Source: Enterobacterales bacterium
Lineage (GTDB): Bacteria; Pseudomonadota; Gammaproteobacteria; Enterobacterales; Enterobacteriaceae
Length of the DNA: 64,000 nucleotides
Reading direction: 5' to 3'
NCBI GenBank assembly: GCA_015654925.1
Contig: JAATFX010000051.1
Span: 22,702-86,701 of the forward strand
Shown here: positions 17,989 through 26,652 of the stretch, piece after piece
Position numbering within the stretch: position 1 is the first letter of the stretch
How the letters are laid out: each line of letters starts with the position of its first letter
The notes under the pieces: generated by a model
What the model was told of the DNA's origin: nothing
Database searches by the model: none
Seen by the model: only the letters and a program-made list of their open reading frames with translations
Made by a program: the position numbers and the translations under genes

Positions 17989-20049
17989 CTATTTCAGCGC
18001 TGGCAGCGCCTCGTATGGCACTTCGCGATCGCTGCGCTTATCAAGGCGATAGGCCTGGTAAGCCGCGCGCAGGCCAAACAAAAAGATGCTGATCATGACA
18101 AAGATGAACAGCGCGGTCAGCCCGGCATTAAGCTGGTTGTTGAATACCAGCCGGCTCATCTCCTCCATGGTTTTGGCCGGGCCGATAATCTGATTTTGAT
18201 CGATACCGGCCTGGTATTTGCGCGCCAGCGCCAAAAAGCCCACCCGGGGGTCGGCGGACAGTATTTTCATCAGCCCGGCGGTGGTGGTGCAGACCAGCAA
18301 GAACGCCATGGGTAGACCTGCCACCCAGGCGTATGCCTGCCGTTTCATCTTGAACAGCACCACAAAACAGAGCGTCAGCGCCATGGTAGCCAGCATCTGG
18401 TTGGCGATGCCGAACAGCGGCCAGAGAGTATTGATGCCGCCCAGCGGGTCCACCACGCCCTGGTACAAGAAATAGCCCCAGGCCGCCACGCACAGCGCGG
18501 TGGCGATGATATTGGCCACCAGCGAGTCGGTACGCCGCAGCGACGGTACCGCCACGCCCAGCAGGTCCTGCAGCATAAAACGACCGGCGCGGGTGCCCGC
18601 ATCCACCGCCGTCAGGATAAACAGCGCTTCGAACAAAATAGCGAAGTGATACCAGAACGCCATGCTGATGCTGCTGACGGCCTGGCTTAAGATATGCGCC
18701 ATGCCCACCGCCAGCGTGGGCGCCCCGCCGGCCCGTGAAACGATGGTGTTTTCACCCACGGACTGGGCATAGTCCGTCAGCATTTGCGGCGTGATTTCAA
18801 ACCCCCAGCCGCTGACCGCCGCCGCCGCCGCCTCCACCGTGGTTCCCCCCAGGGCCGCCGCCGGGCTATTCATGGCGAAGTAAATGCCCGGGTCGATAAC
18901 CGACGCCGCAATCAGCGCCATAATGGCGACAAAGGATTCCATCAACATGCCGCCATAACCGATAAAGGCCGCCTGGTTTTCGTTTTCCAGCATTTTGGGC
19001 GTGGTGCCGGAAGCGATCAGCGCGTGGAAACCGGACACCGCGCCGCAGGCGATGGTAATAAACAAGAAAGGAAATAGCGACCCCGACCAGACCGGCCCGG
19101 TCCCATCGATAAAACGGGTCATGGACGGCATTTCCAACGTCGGCGCGATAAATACGATACCGATTGCCAGCCCGACAATGGTGCCGATTTTCAGAAAGGT
19201 GGATAAATAATCACGCGGCGCCAGCAGCAGCCATACCGGCAGGATGGACGCGATACCGCCATAAATCACCAGCATCCAGGTCAGTTGCTTGCCATCCAGG
19301 GTAAAGTAAGGCGCCAGGGTCGGGCTGCGGGCGATATCCCCGCCATAAATAATGGCGGCCATCAAGATAATAAAACCGATAACCGAGATCTCGCCGATTT
19401 TACCCGGCCGGATAAAGCGCAGGTAGATACCCATAAATATCGCCAGCGGGATGGTGCATCCCACGGTAAACGCGCCCCAGGGACTATTGGTCAAGGCCTT
19501 CACCACGATCAGCGCCAGCACCGCCAGGATGATAATCATAATCATAAAGGTGCCGAACAGGGCAATAACGCCGGGCACCGCGCCCAGTTCCTGTTTGATC
19601 AGATCGCCAAGGGAGCGTCCATCCCGCCGCGTCGACACAAACAGCACCATGAAGTCTTGCACCGCGCCCGCCAGCACCACCCCGCCCAAAATCCAGATCA
19701 TCCCGGGCAGATAGCCCATCTGCGCCGCCAGCACCGGCCCGACCAGCGGTCCCGCCCCTGCGATAGCGGCAAAATGATGGCCAAACAGCACATATTTATT
19801 GGTGGGAACGTAATCCAGGCCGTCATTGTGCCGCCAGGCCGGCGTCATGCGCGTCGCATCCAGGCGCAGCACCCGGCGGGCAATAAACCGGCTGTAAAAA
19901 CGATACGCGATCAGGTACACCGATACCGCGACCACCAGTATCCACAGCGCGTTGATTTTTTCACCGTTATGCAAGGCGATAACGCCCAGCCCAAAGGCAC
20001 CGGCAACAGCAACCAAGACCCAAACGAAATGGGAAGCAATGTTTCGCAT
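17989..20049 (-). CDS. cstA: Carbon starvation protein CstA (peptide/pyruvate transporter family)
   Basis: A 686-residue membrane protein with about 16-18 hydrophobic segments and long stretches shared with E. coli CstA, such as RHNDGLDYVPT, FGHHFAAIAGAGPLVGPVLA and TIACGAVSGFHALIASGTTP. CstA and its paralogue BtsT import pyruvate, and CstA has also been linked to peptide uptake under carbon starvation. The product is about 15 residues shorter than in E. coli because of its C-terminus. The small partner ybdD (DUF466), usual behind cstA in E. coli, is absent. E. coli cstA needs cAMP-CRP; I could not find a good CRP site in the upstream 400 bases. Confidence 0.95.
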   Translation of the reverse strand: MRNIASHFVWVLVAVAGAFGLGVIALHNGEKINALWILVVAVSVYLIAYRFYSRFIARRVLRLDATRMTPAWRHNDGLDYVPTNKYVLFGHHFAAIAGAGPLVGPVLAAQMGYLPGMIWILGGVVLAGAVQDFMVLFVSTRRDGRSLGDLIKQELGAVPGVIALFGTFMIMIIILAVLALIVVKALTNSPWGAFTVGCTIPLAIFMGIYLRFIRPGKIGEISVIGFIILMAAIIYGGDIARSPTLAPYFTLDGKQLTWMLVIYGGIASILPVWLLLAPRDYLSTFLKIGTIVGLAIGIVFIAPTLEMPSMTRFIDGTGPVWSGSLFPFLFITIACGAVSGFHALIASGTTPKMLENENQAAFIGYGGMLMESFVAIMALIAASVIDPGIYFAMNSPAAALGGTTVEAAAAAVSGWGFEITPQMLTDYAQSVGENTIVSRAGGAPTLAVGMAHILSQAVSSISMAFWYHFAILFEALFILTAVDAGTRAGRFMLQDLLGVAVPSLRRTDSLVANIIATALCVAAWGYFLYQGVVDPLGGINTLWPLFGIANQMLATMALTLCFVVLFKMKRQAYAWVAGLPMAFLLVCTTTAGLMKILSADPRVGFLALARKYQAGIDQNQIIGPAKTMEEMSRLVFNNQLNAGLTALFIFVMISIFLFGLRAAYQAYRLDKRSDREVPYEALPALK

Positions 20050-20450
20050 ACACCCGCTCCTTGATGATTTATTAGCTATCTAAATAAATTAATGTGTGGT
20101 GGTGATGAGTAAACTGTTGTATTCCCGTTTCTCATAACATTGCTTAAACAAGTTTGATAGTTGCAATATGCATATTTGTGATCGGCCATGAAAGCTTTAA
20201 CTTTCACTTACCAAAAATCAGACATGGGTTATAATTATCCGCACTGCAGGATTGGCCAAACGGCGTGGCGCAAGGGATCGGGCCGGCCTGAAAATTAAGG
20301 CAGTCAGGCCTAAGTTTTGAGGTTATTATGATACCGGAAATAAGATAAATCGCAGGCGGGTATATTCCCTCAGCATGGAACTAGTATGGTACAGTCCATG
20401 TTTACCGGCTAATAATACTCGCTCGCGGCGGGCGTTAATGGATATGGCGG
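20050..20450. other. Upstream region of cstA
   Basis: 401 bases holding the cstA promoter (minus strand) and the 3' side of the small membrane protein gene. TTTGTGATCGGCCATGAAA (near 20,177) has one good CRP half-site only. GGCCTGA/TCAGGCC near 20,285-20,310 could fold into a weak hairpin. No gene seen. Confidence 0.4.
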
Positions 20451-20726
20451 TTATTTGACGGGTTTTTTAATCCGCACAGATTGATGGGTAATAAGCGCGA
20501 CCGCCGCCGGAATACCAAACACCACTAACAGTATAGGCAGTTCCTCCAGCACGGTATAACCCGCACGAAACACCCCCACGCTCAAATTGGCCAGGGAGAT
20601 GACCAGCCAGACCAGTAGAAACGCCTTGAGCGCCGTCGAGCCCGACAACCGATCCACCGACCGCGCGATGACCATAAATACGCCGAACAGCACAATACCT
20701 GCGGTAACCATTATGATGGTATGCAT
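20451..20726 (-). CDS. Small three-helix membrane protein, function unknown
   Basis: A 91-residue protein starting at ATG 20726 with AGAGGA five bases upstream. Three hydrophobic segments cover roughly residues 4-20, 35-52 and 63-80, and the tail is basic (SVRIKKPVK). I do not recognise the family; the layout is like many uncharacterised enterobacterial inner-membrane proteins. It stands alone, in the same direction as cstA and the gtr cluster but separated by more than 240 bases from each side. Confidence 0.6.
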   Translation of the reverse strand: MHTIIMVTAGIVLFGVFMVIARSVDRLSGSTALKAFLLVWLVISLANLSVGVFRAGYTVLEELPILLVVFGIPAAVALITHQSVRIKKPVK

Positions 20727-20968
20727 TTCGATCCTCTGTTCAGCCCATAAAATCGGTTAAGAATACCAATATCACGCATCGGTATTCGCCGTATAGTTGC
20801 TAATGCACATATCTAACGTGATCATCTCGACATCATTTCATCAAACGATGACCGGTACTGAAAATACGCCGGTAAATAACATAGTGCTGAGGTAACTAAT
20901 GCAAAAGTCTCAGCGCGGCTATTGACTGACTCGCGCTAAGACTTTTGCCAAACGTGACATATACAGGC

Positions 20969-21391
20969 CTAGGCGCCAGTTTTCTTGAAAACAAATAATT
21001 TGGCGCTTGTATAATTAAACACCATACCGCATAAACTGCCGATGGCGACGCCGATTACCGGGTAGGCCAGCACGGTATGCGAGAAGGTAGTCGAAATCCA
21101 AAAAGCCAGATAGTTAACCACCCCGCCGGCAATCATCAATAAAAAATACTGTGAAAACTCCCGCCTTAGGTTCATACCGGAAGGACTTTTTTTGAAGGTC
21201 AGCATCCGGTTCAGCAACCAGGTAACGAATACCGCAACGATGAACGAAACCAGTTTTGCCGGATATAGGCCAATTGTTCCCTTTAATGCATATAATACGC
21301 CGGCATCAAAAACAAAACCCACCACGCCGACTACGCCGAACATGGCGACATTAAGCAAAAAAGGAATCGATAACGACTTCATGCATTTCAA
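20969..21391 (-). CDS. gtrA: GtrA-family membrane protein (putative undecaprenyl-sugar flippase)
   Basis: A 140-residue protein with four membrane helices, typical of the GtrA family. In phage-type gtr operons it is thought to flip undecaprenyl-phosphate-glucose to the periplasm. Characteristic are FGVVGVVGFVFDAGVLYAL near the N-terminus and MVFNYTSAKLFVF near the C-terminus. It is the last gene of a three-gene minus-strand set (gtrB, polytopic transferase, gtrA), 19 bases after the transferase gene. Starting at the second Met (MKSLSIP) is also possible. Confidence 0.88.
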   Translation of the reverse strand: MKCMKSLSIPFLLNVAMFGVVGVVGFVFDAGVLYALKGTIGLYPAKLVSFIVAVFVTWLLNRMLTFKKSPSGMNLRREFSQYFLLMIAGGVVNYLAFWISTTFSHTVLAYPVIGVAIGSLCGMVFNYTSAKLFVFKKTGA

Positions 21392-21410
21392 ATCACATAT
21401 TCCTTTTTAC

Positions 21411-23495
21411 TCACTTAAGAGGGATAGCTAAAGGTTGTATTCCTAGGGCATCAAGCCAGGAGACGCCTTCAATCACCGGCAGAATATCAACTTTTGCGCT
21501 GGTTAACAACGCAACAGGTAATGTAATATTAATGACAGCACTACCGCCACCGGCGTTTAGCTCAGGAATCGGAGCCCGTAACAAATCTTGCTGAAGCAAG
21601 GTGCCGTCGATGGCCAATCCTCTTATACCCAAATTCACCGGATATAAAGTTCCACTGCCAAGTGGGTTCGCGCTGTGGTTAGTAACGCTAACGTCGATAT
21701 GCCAGAAGGTTTTATCCGCGCTAAGGACCGGTTTGCCGATTAGCGCAACGGTCAGACCCTGATTATCCATGAGAGGCAAGCCGATAAGGTTTGGGTCGGT
21801 GATGGCACGCCAGCGCGAGGCAAAGAGATCATATTCACATAGACCAACTGATATATTATGATTCTTGACGTACGTTGCAACCCTTAGCAGGTAGGTCGAG
21901 TCGGGGCCGAGCTCAAAGTCCCAGTCAGGCGGGTTGAAGGTGGAATAACCATTTAATGTTCGAAGGGCAAAGATTTCCGAGAGCAGCATTGCATCGACAT
22001 TATGCGGATATCGATTGTCATCAATGCCTTTATTGGGTTTAAGATACTCACTAGGTCTTTGGCCGCTTACGTAGAATGACTTGCATTCAGCCGGAGGCGC
22101 AGTAACGCGATCAAAAAAATTCAGTTGCTGTGGTCGGTCGAGAAAATGGTTTTTACCGGTGTTGATTTGTTCCAGCATTAGCAAGCATGCAAGCAAAACT
22201 GTCAGGATAGCCGTTTTTTGAGCACTAATTTTAGATATATAATAGGATACCAATACCGCCATGGGAAAGATGATAAATAACGCATAACGCGCGGTCACCC
22301 TTAGGCCTTTTCCGCCTGGTATGATCATCCAAACAATTTTCCATAATGAGTGATCGCCAAATTTTATCATCACCATCAATGAAAAGAAGACAGCGATGGA
22401 AAGCCCTCGTATTGCTACGCTTTCCATAGTAAACCGTGATCTTTTCCAAAAATATAATGTGGCAAAAAAGCTGACTATTAATATAATTGGAGGAAATCCA
22501 ATCACAAATTCGCCGGTGCGATTTAAGGTGGGATAGTAATTGGAGAACAGGTAATCGCTTAATGAGCCGAATAAAAAATTATCTGAACTTGGGTTAATCA
22601 AATGAGCAAGGCGGGGGGCATAATTTAAAGCCACCTCGAATGAATGCATCCCTGTATTCTTAGCTGCCGGCAGGTAAACTAGCAAGAAGGGTAACAACGA
22701 GATTATGGTTATAATAGCCGGAATGGCTATTTCGGCAATACCTAAACGTATTTTTAAATTCACCTGCGGATGGCGCCATTTTTCCACTACGGTGATAACA
22801 AAGCAAACAGAGGCTAAGGTAATAGTAAATAGGATAAAAAACCAAGCCATGTAAAAGGTGGTTATTAGCCAAGCACCTATTAGTATTCCGGCGAAAGAAC
22901 CATAAGCGATGGCCTTTTTAGGATCTTTCCCACTGAGTATTAGATTGATGTAACGATGGATAAAAATAGCTAACAATGGACTAAAAGCAATGCTGAATAA
23001 TTGAGCATGGCCCGTTTGTATAATAAGGGCGTTACCTAAAGTAAAAATGACTGCGCCTGTTAATGAAGCTAAGGACGTCAACCCTAGTAGGTTTCGACTA
23101 CGGCAAAAAATATAAAAGGAGGTAAACCCTATAGTTTTTAATACGACATTAACTAAATCGGATGATAAAAAAAGGTCAACATTCAACATCCTGAAAAATG
23201 AGTGAATCAAGCCATAGAGGAAGTAACCGTCATTATAACCGAGCGTATCAGCATAGGGATAAAAGTAACCAATGATATTCCAATGGGATTTACCTAAAAA
23301 AAAGTTATGCCAGTGTTCTAACAAGCTGATTTCAATGAGCCCGTCTAACCGGTCCCCGGTTAGTATGGTGAACCCTGATGAGATTTGTGCATGGAAAAGA
23401 AAGCCCATAACTCCTAAAAAAATGAGAATAACTATAAAAATTTCATTAAGGGAAATTTTGGATTTATCAACTACCGCTGGTGCAGAGTTACGCAT
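21411..23495 (-). CDS. Large polytopic GT-C-like glycosyltransferase (GtrC role)
   Basis: A 694-residue protein with about eleven to thirteen hydrophobic segments up to residue 480, then a soluble C-terminal part. The first periplasmic loop carries GDRLDG (acidic residues 48 and 51), the place where GT-C transferases keep a catalytic Asp. Given gtrA and gtrB around it, it would transfer the flipped sugar onto lipopolysaccharide O-antigen or another envelope glycan (inference). Its start overlaps the gtrB stop by eight bases. The DNA is visibly more AT-rich than the backbone, suggesting horizontal arrival. Acceptor and sugar are unknown. Confidence 0.72.
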   Translation of the reverse strand: MRNSAPAVVDKSKISLNEIFIVILIFLGVMGFLFHAQISSGFTILTGDRLDGLIEISLLEHWHNFFLGKSHWNIIGYFYPYADTLGYNDGYFLYGLIHSFFRMLNVDLFLSSDLVNVVLKTIGFTSFYIFCRSRNLLGLTSLASLTGAVIFTLGNALIIQTGHAQLFSIAFSPLLAIFIHRYINLILSGKDPKKAIAYGSFAGILIGAWLITTFYMAWFFILFTITLASVCFVITVVEKWRHPQVNLKIRLGIAEIAIPAIITIISLLPFLLVYLPAAKNTGMHSFEVALNYAPRLAHLINPSSDNFLFGSLSDYLFSNYYPTLNRTGEFVIGFPPIILIVSFFATLYFWKRSRFTMESVAIRGLSIAVFFSLMVMIKFGDHSLWKIVWMIIPGGKGLRVTARYALFIIFPMAVLVSYYISKISAQKTAILTVLLACLLMLEQINTGKNHFLDRPQQLNFFDRVTAPPAECKSFYVSGQRPSEYLKPNKGIDDNRYPHNVDAMLLSEIFALRTLNGYSTFNPPDWDFELGPDSTYLLRVATYVKNHNISVGLCEYDLFASRWRAITDPNLIGLPLMDNQGLTVALIGKPVLSADKTFWHIDVSVTNHSANPLGSGTLYPVNLGIRGLAIDGTLLQQDLLRAPIPELNAGGGSAVINITLPVALLTSAKVDILPVIEGVSWLDALGIQPLAIPLK

Positions 23496-24474
23496 CTTGG
23501 TTGGACTCCTTCCCTGATATGCTGTTGGCGATGGAAAGGTAAAATAATCGTTTGAATTCGCGACGACCAGTAGTCACACTTTCCAGTATCAATCCGGTGA
23601 TAAAAGAAATAGCGGAAAAAATCAATAATCCAGTTGATAGCACGGCGGTAGGCAGGCGTGGCACCAGGCCGGTTTGGATATATTCTTCTATCAGCGGTAG
23701 GGAGAAAATTATGCCCGTTATGGCGAATAGTATTGCCAGGATGCCATAAAAGAAGAACGGCCGCTCACCTGCATAGAGTTTGATAATGGTTCTTAATATG
23801 CGTGCTCCGTCACGGTAGGTGCTGAGTTTGCTATCCGAGCCATCCATCCGGGCATAGTAAGGCGTTTCCATTTCCCCATAGGGCATGCGCAGTTCCAAGG
23901 CATGCACGGTCAGCTCTGTCTCGGTCTCAAACCCTTTTGCCATGGCGGGAAAGGATTTTGCATAGCGCTTTGAAAAAACCCGATAACCTGACAACATATC
24001 GGTAAACTCACCGCCAAAAATACTTTTCACGCAGCCGGTGAGCACTTTGTTGCCCAAGGTGTGTCCGGCACGGTACGCCTCTTTGAATTCATGCACACGT
24101 ATACCGACCACCATGTCCAAACGCTCGGCGATCAGTTTATCAATCAACTTGGGACAGCTTGCAGCATCATAGGTGGCGTCGCCGTCAACCATGACATACA
24201 CATCCGCGGCCACGTCGGCGAACATTCGCCGTACCACATTGCCTTTGCCTTTTTGCCGTACGGTTAACACTTCTGCGCCAGCAGCTTTCGCCACGTCGGC
24301 GGTGCCGTCAGTGGAATTATTATCAAAAACGCAGATGGCGGCGGCAGGCAGGGCCAATCGAAAATCTTCAATAACTTTAGAGATTGATATGGCTTCATTA
24401 TAACAAGGTATAATTACGGCAACTTTAACGCTAACACGACTATTCATAATGTCATTCACTGTAATAACATCCAT
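23488..24474 (-). CDS. gtrB: GtrB-like undecaprenyl-phosphate sugar transferase (GT2)
   Basis: A 328-residue GT2 family enzyme. The N-terminal GT-A domain shows VAVIIPCYNEA and the metal-binding DGD at residues 97-99, then GETE-like TETELTVHALELRMPYGEM; two membrane helices follow at about residues 245-310. This is the DPM1/GtrB layout: UDP- or GDP-sugar plus undecaprenyl phosphate gives lipid-linked sugar on the cytoplasmic face. Start is either 24474 or the Met at 24447 (MNSRVSVK); neither has a strong ribosome site. First gene of the set with the transferase and gtrA. Confidence 0.85.
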   Translation of the reverse strand: MDVITVNDIMNSRVSVKVAVIIPCYNEAISISKVIEDFRLALPAAAICVFDNNSTDGTADVAKAAGAEVLTVRQKGKGNVVRRMFADVAADVYVMVDGDATYDAASCPKLIDKLIAERLDMVVGIRVHEFKEAYRAGHTLGNKVLTGCVKSIFGGEFTDMLSGYRVFSKRYAKSFPAMAKGFETETELTVHALELRMPYGEMETPYYARMDGSDSKLSTYRDGARILRTIIKLYAGERPFFFYGILAILFAITGIIFSLPLIEEYIQTGLVPRLPTAVLSTGLLIFSAISFITGLILESVTTGRREFKRLFYLSIANSISGKESNQDA

Positions 24475-25110
24475 TTAACATGCCGATATAATCAGCTGCT
24501 AAGCTATTGACTTTATAGTTAACGATTTACAGGTTATCTCCTGCGTTCGTGGATAACATAAGCCCGACGCATGAGCAGGAGAGGGATTATCATTAACTTT
24601 TCATCGGTTTATACCAACCGGGCGGTGCATAAGACCTTCGCCGTCGGTCAGGTCGGACGAATTGTAGCTAACTTTACGTGAACATTACAGTGTTGGCGAT
24701 TTAATTACAGTTTGGTCGCTAATTATTATTGTTTTGCTGAAGAGTGCAATTCATGAACTTGATGGCAGCAACACAACGCGGTCAGTATTGATGGTTATAA
24801 ATTCAGCATTTATGCTTAATCCAAAAGCAAAAAAATGCCAGTAAATGTTGCGCTAGGCGTGGTGAAGAAACATGCAAGGATAATAACTACAGCTAACATT
24901 TTAGTATGCAGTCCCGCGCCTCTCATAGCGACAAAGACCACCATATTACCTATAGACTTAAGGCGAAAAACTATCAATCGCCGATGTCGAAAACGAAAGA
25001 AATGTAAAATTTAGCCTCAAATTTTCACTATATTAGGCATTCATGGACAAAATAGCGTATTAACAATTAAAATAAATGAATTTTTTGACGGATAAGAATG
25101 GGCGCCCACA
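24475..25110. other. Intergenic region between gtrB and sbcB
   Basis: 636 bases between divergent genes, AT-rich towards sbcB. It must hold the gtr promoter on one strand and the sbcB promoter on the other. I see no tRNA, repeat, IS end or convincing small gene. Confidence 0.5.
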
Positions 25111-26532
25111 GTGAAGAACAAAGATAACAAGCCTACATTTCTGGTGCATGACTACGAAACCTTCGGCAAGCATCCGGCCCTAGACCGGCCGGCGCAGTTC
25201 GCGGGGGTGCGCGCCGATTTGGACTTTGAGCCGCTGGATGAACCGCAGGTGTTTTTCTGCAAACCGGCGGATGACTATCTGCCGGACCCGGAAGCGGTGT
25301 TGATTACCGGCATCACCCCGCAGCAGGCCGCCCGTGAAGGGGTAAGCGAGGCGGAGTTTGCCCGGCGCATCCATGCCATGTTCAGCGTACCCGATACGTG
25401 CATCCTGGGTTATAACAATATCCGCTTTGATGATGAAGTGACCCGCGCCATTTTTTACCGCAATTTTTACGATCCCTACGCTTATAGCTGGCAACAGGGC
25501 AATTCACGCTGGGATCTGCTGGATGTGATGCGCGCCTGCTATGCGCTGCGTCCCGAAGGCATCAATTGGCCGCTTAACGATGACGGGCTGCCCAGCTTTC
25601 GCCTGGAACACCTGACCCGGGCCAACGGCGTGGAACATACCCACGCCCATGATGCGATGGCCGATGTCGATGCCACGCTCGCCATGGCCAAGCTGGCCCG
25701 GCAGGCGCAGCCAAAGCTGTTTGACTATCTGTATCAGCACCGCGGCAAGCAGAAGCTGAAAACCCTGGTGGATGTGGCCGCCATGAAACCGCTGGTCCAC
25801 GTGTCGGGCATGTTCGGCGCCGGGCGCGGCAATACCAGCTGGATTGCGCCGCTGGCCTGGCATCCGGAAAACCAGAACGCGCTGATCGTCTGCGATTTGG
25901 CCGGCGATATGGACGTGTTGCTGGATCTGGATGCGGACGCGTTGCGCACGCGCTTATATACGCGCCGGGATCGCCTGGGCGAAGCGGCGGCGGTGCCGAT
26001 TAAACTGGTGCATATCAATAAGTGCCCGGTGCTGGCCCCCGCCAATACGCTGCGGCCGGAAGACGCGGAGCGGCTGGGCATCGATCGCCAACGCTGCCTG
26101 CAAAACCTGCAGTTGCTGCGCCAGCATCCCGAAGTGCGTGAAAAACTGGTGGCGCTGTTTGCCGAAGCAGAACCTTTCGCCGGCTCGGATAATGTGGACG
26201 CCCAGCTCTATGACGGTTTTTTCAGCGATGCCGACCGCACGGCGATGGGCATCATCCTGGAAACCGACCCGGTCAACCTGCCGGCGCTGGATATCAGTTT
26301 TGCCGACCCGCGCCTTGAAGAGCTGCTGTTTCGCTACCGGGCGCGTAATTTCCCGCAGACCCTGGACGACAGCGAGCAACGCCGCTGGCTGGAGTACCGA
26401 AAAACCCGCTTTAGCGCCGAGACGCTGGAAACCTATGTGGCGAATCTTGAGCGACTTTATATCGAGCATGCGGAAGATGAACATAAAACGCGGCTGCTCA
26501 AGGCATTATTTGAGTATATGCAACAACTATGA
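25111..26532 (+). CDS. sbcB: Exodeoxyribonuclease I
   Basis: A 473-residue 3'-5' single-strand DNA exonuclease of the DEDD superfamily, collinear with E. coli SbcB. Exo motif I is HDYETFG (Asp14, Glu16), motif II NNIRFDDE, motif III HDAMADVDAT; later VHISGMFG-like VHVSGMFGAGRGNTSW belongs to the SH3-like insert. It trims 3' overhangs in recombination and mismatch repair. The start is taken as the GTG at 25111; the nearby ATG at 25098 is out of frame. Its position between the gtr island and yeeZ/his follows E. coli order. Confidence 0.95.
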   Translation: MKNKDNKPTFLVHDYETFGKHPALDRPAQFAGVRADLDFEPLDEPQVFFCKPADDYLPDPEAVLITGITPQQAAREGVSEAEFARRIHAMFSVPDTCILGYNNIRFDDEVTRAIFYRNFYDPYAYSWQQGNSRWDLLDVMRACYALRPEGINWPLNDDGLPSFRLEHLTRANGVEHTHAHDAMADVDATLAMAKLARQAQPKLFDYLYQHRGKQKLKTLVDVAAMKPLVHVSGMFGAGRGNTSWIAPLAWHPENQNALIVCDLAGDMDVLLDLDADALRTRLYTRRDRLGEAAAVPIKLVHINKCPVLAPANTLRPEDAERLGIDRQRCLQNLQLLRQHPEVREKLVALFAEAEPFAGSDNVDAQLYDGFFSDADRTAMGIILETDPVNLPALDISFADPRLEELLFRYRARNFPQTLDDSEQRRWLEYRKTRFSAETLETYVANLERLYIEHAEDEHKTRLLKALFEYMQQL

Positions 26533-26652
26533 AAATCCGGGCGTTGTTGCCGCGTATGGCAAAGCAATGCCCCGGACTCGCTCAAGCCTAACCCCACCGC
26601 CCAATTTTAATGCATTGTAAAAAAATTCACTACGGCAATAGAGATAAACCAC

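Noticed and set aside
20170..20200. CRP site ahead of cstA
   Set aside because: Only one TGTGA half-site is present and the second half does not match; too weak to annotate as a site.
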